NCBI GenBank assembly: GCA_946480825.1
Contig: CAMLLG010000018.1
Span: forward strand, 1 to 61,870
Length of the DNA stretch: 61,870 bases
Source of the DNA: an uncultured Lysobacteraceae bacterium
GTDB taxonomy: Bacteria > Pseudomonadota > Gammaproteobacteria > Xanthomonadales > Xanthomonadaceae
Direction: 5' to 3'
The notes below the pieces were generated by a model. The model had not been told where the DNA came from, did not search any database, and saw only the letters and a list, made by a program, of their open reading frames with translations. Each line of letters starts with the position of its first letter. The first letter of the stretch is position 1. Of this stretch, positions 33,726 through 40,922 are shown in pieces. Both the position numbers and the translations under genes were made by a program.

Positions 33726-34529
33726 TCAGCGGCAGGCCTGCCGGACCAGCGTCGACAGCGGCGGCGCGTTCGGCAGCGGCATGGTCGTGCCGTCGCCGCC
33801 GGATGGGCAGAGCAGACCGACCGGCGATGCGCTGATCACGCGCGCGCGCGTCGCGAACGCCGGTACGCCGGGTGCGGCGGTGTCCAGGCATTCGCCCGGC
33901 GCCAGGGTCGCCGCGAAGGCTTCGCCGGGCGCATCGGTACTCAGGATGAAGTTCACCGTTGCGCCGTTGGAGCCCGGGTTGCAGATGCCCGTCAGATCCA
34001 GGCGGGGCGACGTGCCCGGGACTTCCACCGGCGCGTAGGTGGGAATCGCGAAGCTGCGGCTGCAACTGCCCATGTGCGCCAGCACCGTCTCGACCGTGCC
34101 GATGATGCGCGTGGCGCTGTCGGTGTTGTCGCGCACGTTCACCAGCAGCGTCGATGGCGGGACGAACATCGAGCTGGTGCCGTACACGAAATTCACGTCG
34201 ACGCGATCGCCGCTGGCGGTGAAGTCGATGCTGTTCCGGTAGCTCTGCAGCGTCGTCGCCGGGAACAGCGCCGGCGTGCTGGTCATGGTCACCGTCGGCG
34301 CGGCGGTGGTGCATTCGTCGGGCCGCCCCGCGCGCGGCGTGCAGACGCCGCCGGCGAAGCGCAGGAAATCGTAGGACGCGGTGAGCGTGTCGCCGGGACA
34401 GTACTCTCCCGGGACGACGGTGCCCGGCGACACGATCGGTCTGCGATCGAGCATGCAGCCGTTGGCGACGATGACGGAACACGCGGCGATCGCGCAGAAG
34501 CGGAACGCTTTGCCTGGCAGGGAATGCAT
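33726..34529 (-). CDS. Cysteine-rich lipoprotein, CPGDT family (paralogue A)
   Basis: 267-residue predicted lipoprotein, first gene of the cluster. Signal MHSLPGKAFRFCAIAACSVI with lipobox VANGC (Cys25). Mature blocks: GEYCPGDTLTASYDFLRF, TVTMTSTPALF, LAHMGSCSRSF, LTGICNPG, LAPGECLDTAAPGVPAFATRARVISA and the C-terminal VRQACR. A GGAGA ribosome binding site supports the start. A 229-bp gap upstream separates it from the EamA gene and a 230-bp gap separates it from lipoprotein B; neither contains another gene. Confidence 0.65.
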   Translation of the reverse strand: MHSLPGKAFRFCAIAACSVIVANGCMLDRRPIVSPGTVVPGEYCPGDTLTASYDFLRFAGGVCTPRAGRPDECTTAAPTVTMTSTPALFPATTLQSYRNSIDFTASGDRVDVNFVYGTSSMFVPPSTLLVNVRDNTDSATRIIGTVETVLAHMGSCSRSFAIPTYAPVEVPGTSPRLDLTGICNPGSNGATVNFILSTDAPGEAFAATLAPGECLDTAAPGVPAFATRARVISASPVGLLCPSGGDGTTMPLPNAPPLSTLVRQACR

Positions 34530-34758
34530 GGTGATCTCCGGGGGATGCGGGGCCAAGGCGTCGATCGGAACCGGACGCATTCCTGATCACGTCGCCGACC
34601 GCGAGGAGCGGACAGCCGTATTCGCCGCAGACGCGTCTTGTCGACGCAGATCGCATTTTCGGACATTGCCTGCGCGAAGCGTGTCCGGAATGCGCGCTGG
34701 AATGCGTGAACGCGCGCAGCCTTGCCCGTGCGCGCGTGTCTGTTCCGTGCGTGTCGAC

Positions 34759-35664
34759 TCAGGCCCGCGCCAGCGCCTTGCTGCGTGCGCGCAGGGCGAT
34801 CGCGAGCACGCCGCCGAGCACCATCGCGCCGCCGATCCACAACTGCGGCCCGGGGCGATCGCCCCAGATGAAGATGCCCAGCGCCACCGCGAACACCGGC
34901 GTGAGCAGCAGATACGGCGTGACCTGCACCACCGGATGGCGTTGCACCAGCCCGAAGAACACGCTATGTCCGATGAGCGAGGCGAACACCGCCGAATAGA
35001 TCACGGCACCCCACGCGGCGGGGCCCGCGCCGCGCAGCGCGGCGATGCCGCCGGGTTCGATCGACGCGCTGATCGCCAGCAGCGGCAGGATGCCGATCAC
35101 CGCGGTCCAGCCCTGCATGCTGATCGCATCGATGCCGCTCAGGCCGCGCATGAACACCGTTCCCAGCGCGATCAGGAACGCGGAGAACAGCATCATCAGC
35201 AGCGAAGCGGGGTGATCCAGTACCAGCGGATCGAAACCGAGCACGAGCACGCCTGCGAAACTCAGGGCGATGGCGGTGCCGGTGCGCCAGGCGAAGCGTT
35301 CGCCCAGCACCCACCACGCCAGCAGCACCGCCATCGGGATGTAGCTCTGCATCACGATCGCGGGCGAGGACAGATCGCCGGCCATCCGCAGCGCCCACAG
35401 GCTGGTGCCGAAATGCAGCGCGCCGTTGAGCAGCGCCACCGCGATCAGCCGCGGCCACTGCGCGCGCGGCGGGGGCTTGAGGAAGGCGAGCAGCAGCGCG
35501 GCCAACAGCATCATGCGCAGCGCGCTGAACAGGAACGGCGGCACCTCGCGCAGCGCGTAGGCGGACGTCAGGAAATTCCCGGCCCAGACCACGCAGACGA
35601 CGAGAACGAGCGCGAAGTCGCGCGCGCCGAGCCCGCGCTCGGTGAGCGTCGTTGTTGTCGTCAC
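34759..35664 (-). CDS. EamA-family drug/metabolite transporter
   Basis: 301-residue inner-membrane protein with ten predicted helices in two EamA repeats: VCVVWAGNFLTSAYALREVPPF in the first, and AVIYSAVFASLIGHSVFFGLVQRHPVVQVTP in the second, with the usual LLTPVFAVALGIFIWGD helix. The substrate is unknown. The start is GTG at 35662-35664. It reads in the same direction as the lipoprotein cluster but is separated from it by 229 bp. Confidence 0.85.
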   Translation of the reverse strand: MTTTTTLTERGLGARDFALVLVVCVVWAGNFLTSAYALREVPPFLFSALRMMLLAALLLAFLKPPPRAQWPRLIAVALLNGALHFGTSLWALRMAGDLSSPAIVMQSYIPMAVLLAWWVLGERFAWRTGTAIALSFAGVLVLGFDPLVLDHPASLLMMLFSAFLIALGTVFMRGLSGIDAISMQGWTAVIGILPLLAISASIEPGGIAALRGAGPAAWGAVIYSAVFASLIGHSVFFGLVQRHPVVQVTPYLLLTPVFAVALGIFIWGDRPGPQLWIGGAMVLGGVLAIALRARSKALARA

Positions 35665-35692
35665 CGCGGTGCCGATGCGGCGCGGAGGCGCA

Positions 35693-36190
35693 TCAGTACT
35701 TCAGGCCGAATTTGCGGAACACCTTGCTGACGACCCACGTCGGGCCGATCAGCAGATACACCAGATCGGTGAGGAAGCTCGGCTTCTTGCCTTCGATCTT
35801 GTGGCCGATGAACTGCGCGATCCAGGCCACGACGAAGACGCCCGTCGCCAACCACAGCAGGCCTTCGATGCCGATGGTCGCCTGCAGCCAGCGATTCAGC
35901 CACAGCATCGCCACGAACACCACCAGCATCGCCAGACCGAGCATGCGCGAGGCGCGGTAATAGAACATCCACGCGGCGAACGCAGCGATCGCCGCCCAGA
36001 AGCCGCTGCCGAACCAGGTCCCGGGCACCGGAATGCACCACAGGAACGCGGTCACCGACCACACGATCAGCGGCACCGCGAGGTGGTGGATCTTCTGATT
36101 GGTGGGGTTGACGTGATCGGAGGAATACTGCGCGAGCCAGCGGTCGATGCGGCGGTCGGAAGTCTGCGTTTGATCTGCGACAGTGTTCAT
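35693..36190 (-). CDS. Mpo1-like (DUF962) membrane protein
   Basis: 165-residue integral membrane protein of the DUF962/Mpo1 family, whose yeast member is an Fe-dependent 2-hydroxy fatty acid dioxygenase. It shows the family pattern: RWLAQYSSDHVNPTNQKIHHLAVPLIVW at the N-terminus (His residues for metal binding), a GTWFGSGFW helix, and IAQFIGHKIEGKKPSFLTDLVYLLIGP near the C-terminus. The start MNTVADQ at 36190 was preferred; ATG at 36202 is possible. It follows the AT-rich AbiGi-like gene. Confidence 0.8.
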   Translation of the reverse strand: MNTVADQTQTSDRRIDRWLAQYSSDHVNPTNQKIHHLAVPLIVWSVTAFLWCIPVPGTWFGSGFWAAIAAFAAWMFYYRASRMLGLAMLVVFVAMLWLNRWLQATIGIEGLLWLATGVFVVAWIAQFIGHKIEGKKPSFLTDLVYLLIGPTWVVSKVFRKFGLKY

Positions 36191-36230
36191 TTTCTTTCCC
36201 ATTATTCGTAACGCAGTTTTACTTGCGCTA

Positions 36231-36785
36231 TTAGAGAAGGTCTCTTAGGTAATCTAGATGCAAGAAACCCAAGATGTGATTTTCTGCTTCTTCAGACAAA
36301 TTGGCTCTTATCCGTTTCTCTTCTGATTTGTCGGGAACGATGACATAAAAGCCCGTGCCATAGAGGCCGAAGTCGCCTTTGACTCGCCATTCTCTTTCAT
36401 GAGTGAAGTCAATTTTTCCATATTCGAGGCGAACATGGCGCCATCGCTCTTCCTCCGGGATCCAGCCCGCTTCTTCATCAGGCAGGTAAATGACAGGCCT
36501 CGCGCCTAGCTTCCAAGCCGATTGCTTTGAAATTGCAAGGCCGAATGGTTGATAGGGATGGTTGGTGAATATGCGGTGTTGGATAAAATAACGTAGTGCG
36601 GATAAGGGCATTTCAGTAAAACATGCTGCGGTATTTTTGCCTTTTATGTATCCAGTATTGTCGGAGCCGCGAATACAACCCTCTCTTAGAATCGAGATCA
36701 AAGCGTCACTTGCGCTACGAGAGGGTCTGTCACCGGTCAGATGGATCAGCGCTCTCGTGAGATCAGGCCTATCCGGAGTGAACAT
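36231..36785 (-). CDS. AbiGi-like abortive-infection family protein (probable)
   Basis: 184-residue soluble protein in visibly AT-richer DNA than its surroundings. It resembles the AbiGi/DUF2971-type group: an N-terminal LIHLTG and SDALISILREGCIRG, then CFTEMPLSALRYFI, FGLAISKQSAWKLGARPVIYL, and a characteristic REWRVKGDF after FTHE. AbiGi was named as an antitoxin-like partner in abortive phage resistance, but no AbiGii partner is adjacent here. It starts 6 bp after the purC stop on the same strand. The role as a defence gene is inference. Confidence 0.55.
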   Translation of the reverse strand: MFTPDRPDLTRALIHLTGDRPSRSASDALISILREGCIRGSDNTGYIKGKNTAACFTEMPLSALRYFIQHRIFTNHPYQPFGLAISKQSAWKLGARPVIYLPDEEAGWIPEEERWRHVRLEYGKIDFTHEREWRVKGDFGLYGTGFYVIVPDKSEEKRIRANLSEEAENHILGFLHLDYLRDLL

Positions 36786-36791
36786 GGCGTC

Positions 36792-37721
36792 TCAATCCAC
36801 CGAAATCCCCGCCAACCGCTGCAACGCTTCGGCGTATTTCGCGCGGGTGCGGTCGATGACTTCGGCGGGCAGGCGCGGGCCCGGGGCGGTCTTGTTCCAG
36901 TCCAGGGTTTCCAGATAGTCGCGCACGAACTGCTTGTCGTAGCTCGGCGGACTGATCCCGACTGCGTACTCGTCCGCGGGCCAGTAGCGCGACGAATCCG
37001 GGGTCAGCATTTCGTCCATCACGTACAGGCGGCCGTCGGCGTCGGTGCCGAACTCGAATTTGGTGTCGGCCAGCAGGATGCCGCGCTCGGCGGCGTAGTT
37101 CGCGGCGTGGCGATAGATGCGCAGGGTCGCGTCGCGCACCTGCTCGGCCAGTTCGGCGCCGACGGTCTTCACCATCGTGTCGAAATCGATGTTCTCGTCG
37201 TGGTCGCCCACCGCGGCCTTGGTCGACGGCGTGAAGATCGGCTCCGGCAACTGTTCCGCCTGGCGCAGACCGTTCGGCAAGGTGATGCCGCTGACCCGGC
37301 CGGTGCGCTGGTAATCCTTCCAGCCGCTGCCGATCAGATAGCCGCGGGCGATGGCTTCCACCGGCACCGGCTTGAGTTTGCGGGTGACCACCGCGCGCTT
37401 CGCGTACAGCGCCGCATCCACGCCGGCGGGCAGGGCCGCGGCGACATCGATGCCGGTGAGATGGTTGGGCAGGATGTGAGCGGTCTTCTCGAACCAGAAA
37501 TTGCTGATCTGGCACAGCATTTCGCCCTTGCCGGGAATCGGGTCGGGCAGCACCACGTCGAAGGCGCTCAGCCGGTCGGTGGCCACGATCAGCAGCAGCG
37601 GGCCGTAGTCGCGGGCCTCGGGCGGCAGTGCGTCGGCCGCAAGATCGAACACGTCGCGGACCTTGCCGCGATGGCGCAGGGTGAGGCCGGGGAGATCGGA
37701 TTCGAGCAAAGTGGTCGCCAC
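36792..37721 (-). CDS. purC: Phosphoribosylaminoimidazole-succinocarboxamide synthase (SAICAR synthetase)
   Basis: ATP-dependent ligation of aspartate to CAIR in purine biosynthesis. The 309-residue protein is of the longer (about 300-residue) type. It contains [84 protein letters not shown] and [12 protein letters not shown]. The start is inferred as GTG at 37719-37721 ([20 protein letters not shown]), since no in-frame ATG lies near the conserved N-terminus. Confidence 0.95.
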   Translation of the reverse strand: MATTLLESDLPGLTLRHRGKVRDVFDLAADALPPEARDYGPLLLIVATDRLSAFDVVLPDPIPGKGEMLCQISNFWFEKTAHILPNHLTGIDVAAALPAGVDAALYAKRAVVTRKLKPVPVEAIARGYLIGSGWKDYQRTGRVSGITLPNGLRQAEQLPEPIFTPSTKAAVGDHDENIDFDTMVKTVGAELAEQVRDATLRIYRHAANYAAERGILLADTKFEFGTDADGRLYVMDEMLTPDSSRYWPADEYAVGISPPSYDKQFVRDYLETLDWNKTAPGPRLPAEVIDRTRAKYAEALQRLAGISVD

Positions 37722-37823
37722 GCGCAGTCCATCGGAAGCGGTCGGGCCGCCTAGTGTAAGGCGCACGGCGGCTCCGCGGTGCCCGGCGGCTGGACCGCGC
37801 TCCGGCCTTGTAAACTCGCGGCC

Positions 37824-38837
37824 ATGACCTCCGGATACGACGCCTCCTTTGATGCCCACGCCGCTCGGTTCCGTTTCGGCCGCGGCAGCGCAGCCGACTA
37901 CCGCACGCTCGGCGTGTCCGAGGCCGCCAGCGATGCCGAGATCGAACAGGCCTACCTCCGCCTGATCGACGAACACCATCCGGACCGCCTGGTCGGTCTC
38001 GCCCATGAATTCCGCCGTCGGGCCGAGAAAAAACTGCGCAGCATCGAGGCCGCCTATGGCCGGATCCGCGCGCAGCGCCAGCGCGATGCGCAAAGCAGTA
38101 CCGTATCCGAAGCTTCGCGCACCGCAAGGACCTCGGACGATCGCCGCGACACCGGCGGCCTGCTGTGGGTCGCGATGGCGTTGATCGCATTCGTGGGGGT
38201 TGTCTGGTTCGCGGGCATGCAGGCACCGTCGACAGCCACGCCGCCGCAGTCGCAGCTGCCGGTTCCGGCGGCGGGCCGTGAGGGCTCGAACACGCCGTCT
38301 TCGTCGCTGCCGTCCTTCGCCGGTCCGGCGCCCGGCGTGCCTGCTTCCGACGCGACGGTGTCACCGCCCATCGCGACGCTGCCCGCGCCGTCCCTGTTGC
38401 CCCCCGTGGCGACGAACAGCCAAGGCAGCGCGCCGGCCGATCGATTGGTGACGCTGATGCCGAAGGATGCGTCGCCAACGCCTCGGGTGCCGGCAGCGCC
38501 GCCCGCCCTCAGCGGCGAAGCCGCCCTCGTCGAAGCCCTGCGCGCCGGCCAGCTTCGCCCCGCCACGGGCGGCGATTTCTCGCGTTGGGCCCGGCGCTGG
38601 TCCGAGGCCAACCGCCGCGACATGCCGGCGAGTCTGCAGGAGCGCGCGGGATTCATGACCTCGTACGTGATCCAGAAAGACTTCACGATTCCGGATGGCC
38701 TCACCGGTGCGCATGCGGTGATCTTTCTGCTCGATGCCGGCGTGCCTTATCCGCACGGCGATCCCGGCCATTCGGTGGTCCTGGATCTGTCCACCGGCGC
38801 CTGCATGGGCGCGACCTGCGGGATGCTGCTGCAGTGA
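37824..38837 (+). CDS. Membrane-anchored J-domain protein with a distinct C-terminal domain
   Basis: 337-residue protein. The N-terminal J domain (about residues 28-90) has the HHPDRL motif carrying HPD. A single hydrophobic helix ([19 protein letters not shown], about 113-131) follows. A long Pro/Ala/Ser-rich linker leads to a C-terminal domain of about 110 residues with [33 protein letters not shown] and [22 protein letters not shown], which I do not recognise. The J domain should stimulate DnaK ATPase in the cytoplasm; the C-terminal domain would then lie in the periplasm. Confidence 0.75.
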   Translation: MTSGYDASFDAHAARFRFGRGSAADYRTLGVSEAASDAEIEQAYLRLIDEHHPDRLVGLAHEFRRRAEKKLRSIEAAYGRIRAQRQRDAQSSTVSEASRTARTSDDRRDTGGLLWVAMALIAFVGVVWFAGMQAPSTATPPQSQLPVPAAGREGSNTPSSSLPSFAGPAPGVPASDATVSPPIATLPAPSLLPPVATNSQGSAPADRLVTLMPKDASPTPRVPAAPPALSGEAALVEALRAGQLRPATGGDFSRWARRWSEANRRDMPASLQERAGFMTSYVIQKDFTIPDGLTGAHAVIFLLDAGVPYPHGDPGHSVVLDLSTGACMGATCGMLLQ

Positions 38838-38913
38838 GCGGCCGCGTGAGCGGTTCGTGCCATCCCGGTGGCTGCATCACGATCCCTGCGATGACGCGCC
38901 TCGACAGGATCGT

Positions 38914-38941
38914 CTCGATAGAATCGCCTCGATAGAATCGC
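38914..38941 (+). repeat. Tandem 14-bp duplication containing tagaat boxes
   Basis: The unit ctcgatagaatcgc occurs twice head to tail. Each copy contains a -10-like TAGAAT, about 60-75 bp upstream of the second J-domain gene. It may be a duplicated promoter element or a small slippage duplication. Confidence 0.5.
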
Positions 38942-38997
38942 GACAGGTGTCCACGAAGGGCGCCGCTCTCCCGCCCCCGGACCTGTAGACTGCAGCC

Positions 38998-39327
38998 ATG
39001 ACGCGCTGGTACGGAAAATTCTTCGGCTTCGTCGCCGGTTGGCTGCTGTTCCGCCACCCCGGCGGCGCCCTCGTCGGCATGCTGCTGGGCCACGCCTTCG
39101 ACGCCGACTGGTTCAAGAGCAAGCGCGACACGCCTTATCGCGTGCTGGGCGTCGCCGAAGACGCCACCGACGCCGAAATCGACCAGGCCTATCGCCGCCT
39201 GATCAGCCAGTACCACCCCGACAAACTCAACGGCGTCGCCGAAGAACTCCGCCGCCAGGCCGAAGACAAGGCCGCCGACATCAACGCCGCCTACGACCGG
39301 ATCAAGACGCTGCGGAAGCGGGACTAG
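38998..39327 (+). CDS. Small membrane-anchored J-domain protein (DjlA-like)
   Basis: 109-residue protein: an N-terminal membrane helix (FFGFVAGWLLFRHPGGALVGMLLGHAF) of the DjlA type, then a J domain with TPYRVLGVAEDATDAEIDQAYRRLI and the HPD motif in QYHPDKL. The TerB-like central domain of DjlA is missing, so this is a short variant. It lies 160 bp after the first J-domain gene in the same direction. It should recruit DnaK to the membrane. Confidence 0.8.
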   Translation: MTRWYGKFFGFVAGWLLFRHPGGALVGMLLGHAFDADWFKSKRDTPYRVLGVAEDATDAEIDQAYRRLISQYHPDKLNGVAEELRRQAEDKAADINAAYDRIKTLRKRD

Positions 39328-39575
39328 CCCTTGCGGCGTAAATCGGCGGGATTCGCGCTCGATGCGCCGCGTGTCTCCGGGCCCATCCCGATTGACTGGG
39401 GGCTGCTACGATTCGCCTGAAACATGTTGGGCTTCTTGGCTAATGCATTGATTTGGAATAGAGTTTCTTGCGCGGATTGCAACTGCGGCGCCCGGTGGAT
39501 GTCGTTACCATGCGATCGTCTGCTTCCGGTCCAGTCGCCGAAATCACTCAGAAGTCATAAGGTTGACCAACAGTC
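39328..39575. other. 248-bp upstream region of the NTPase/TPR island
   Basis: No credible gene was found. Composition shifts to more AT from about 39420 (aacatgttgggcttcttggc onward), marking the left edge of the AT-richer island carrying the NTPase and TPR genes. A short frame at 39424-39624 overlaps the NTPase start and has no recognisable features. Confidence 0.5.
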
Positions 39576-40913
39576 ATGCCCTACCAGCCGCCCGCCAATA
39601 TTCTGGAAGTGCTGCAGAAGATAGAGTACGAAGAGGCGCTGCCAGCCGGAGACCCGCGCTATGTCGATACCGAAACCGCACGCGGCAGCGAGAGAACATT
39701 TTCGCGTTTGGCCCGCAAGTTCGGATGGGATCCTGTCAGCGAAGATTTTTTTGCGCCGATCGAAAAGCATGTACTGTTCTTCGGCCACATCGGCAGCGGC
39801 AAAACCACGGAGTTGCGCCGTTATGCCAAACAGCTGAACGACTCCCAGCGCTTCTATGCGGTTGAAGTCGATGTGCTGACCAAACTTGATCGCAATAATC
39901 TGCAATATACTGAAGTGCTGATGGCGATGGCGGAGTCTCTGCTGGAGCGCATGATCGGCGATGGCTATGCCATAAGCGACGGCGATTTGCAGCCGATACG
40001 CAATTGGTTCGCTGCAGCGACCCAGACCCGTGCGACCACGAGGGAGGCCAGCGCGGAGTTGAAAGCGGGCCTGGAAGCCGGCGGCGGTCTGCCGGGGATT
40101 CTCAAGTTGTTCGGCGGGTTCACTTCAGCCTTCAAAACCGGCGCCAGTCAGAAGAACGAATGGAGGCAGGAGATCCGCAACCGCTTCACTACCTTGGCGC
40201 AGGCGTTCAACGATTTGATTCGCTCGGCGGAGCGGATTCTGAAGCAAGCCGACCGCGCCGACCGTGTGCTGTTCATGATCGACGGTACCGACAAGATGCG
40301 TGGTGAAGATACCCAGCAATTCTTTGTCCAGGATGCCGAGCAGTTATTGGCCATCGAAGTGCTGGCCATCTACACCGCGCCGCTGCATCTCAAGTATGAC
40401 GGTCGCTTGGGCGGCAAGCTCGACGCCGACATGGTACTGCCGATGATCAAACTCAGCGAGATCGACGACCGCCGCTGCGATGCCGGTTGGGTGGCGTTGA
40501 GAGAGATGTTGCTGCGCCGTGCCGACCGCGCTATCTTCGCCACCGATGCCGAAGTGGACACCTTGGTCGCATACAGTGGTGGACATCCGCGCGAATTGCT
40601 CCGCCTGTTGAAATTCTGCTGCGAAATGGCTGGCGAACACATCGATGCCGCAGTGACGCAGCGTGCGATTCATCAGCTGGCGGCAGAATACCGCTATTTC
40701 CTGACCTCTGCGGATTACAAACGCCTGGCCCAGATCGATGCCTCGCCCGCCCAGGACGGTAACGACAAGGCCGATCAGGAGTTGCTGCACCGCTTGGCAC
40801 TGATGCAGTACAACGACGGTACTTGGCGCCGCAGCCATCCGGTGGTGCGCACCCTCAAAGGCTACAAGCTGGCGCAGGCCGCGTTGACGACGGCGTCAGG
40901 CCACGGCGGATAG
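39576..40913 (+). CDS. P-loop NTPase (STAND/KAP-like), predicted conflict-system ATPase
   Basis: 445-residue P-loop NTPase. Walker A is GHIGSGKTT (70-78, Lys76) and Walker B VLFMIDGTDKM (231-241, Asp236). A GHPREL element at 336-341 resembles the GxP motif of STAND NTPases, and a winged-helix-like C-terminus follows. Between Walker A and B sits a Gly/Phe-rich hydrophobic insert (about 165-188, GLPGILKLFGGFTSAF), reminiscent of membrane-associating inserts in KAP-like NTPases. It is separated by 9 bp from the TPR gene, so the two form a unit. A role as the signal-transducing ATPase of an immunity or conflict system is inferred from architecture. The precise family is unassigned. Confidence 0.7.
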   Translation: MPYQPPANILEVLQKIEYEEALPAGDPRYVDTETARGSERTFSRLARKFGWDPVSEDFFAPIEKHVLFFGHIGSGKTTELRRYAKQLNDSQRFYAVEVDVLTKLDRNNLQYTEVLMAMAESLLERMIGDGYAISDGDLQPIRNWFAAATQTRATTREASAELKAGLEAGGGLPGILKLFGGFTSAFKTGASQKNEWRQEIRNRFTTLAQAFNDLIRSAERILKQADRADRVLFMIDGTDKMRGEDTQQFFVQDAEQLLAIEVLAIYTAPLHLKYDGRLGGKLDADMVLPMIKLSEIDDRRCDAGWVALREMLLRRADRAIFATDAEVDTLVAYSGGHPRELLRLLKFCCEMAGEHIDAAVTQRAIHQLAAEYRYFLTSADYKRLAQIDASPAQDGNDKADQELLHRLALMQYNDGTWRRSHPVVRTLKGYKLAQAALTTASGHGG

Positions 40914-40922
40914 TTTGCGCCG

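Noticed and set aside
39424..39624. 66-codon frame upstream of the NTPase gene
   Set aside because: No ribosome binding site or recognisable features, and it overlaps the NTPase start in another frame.
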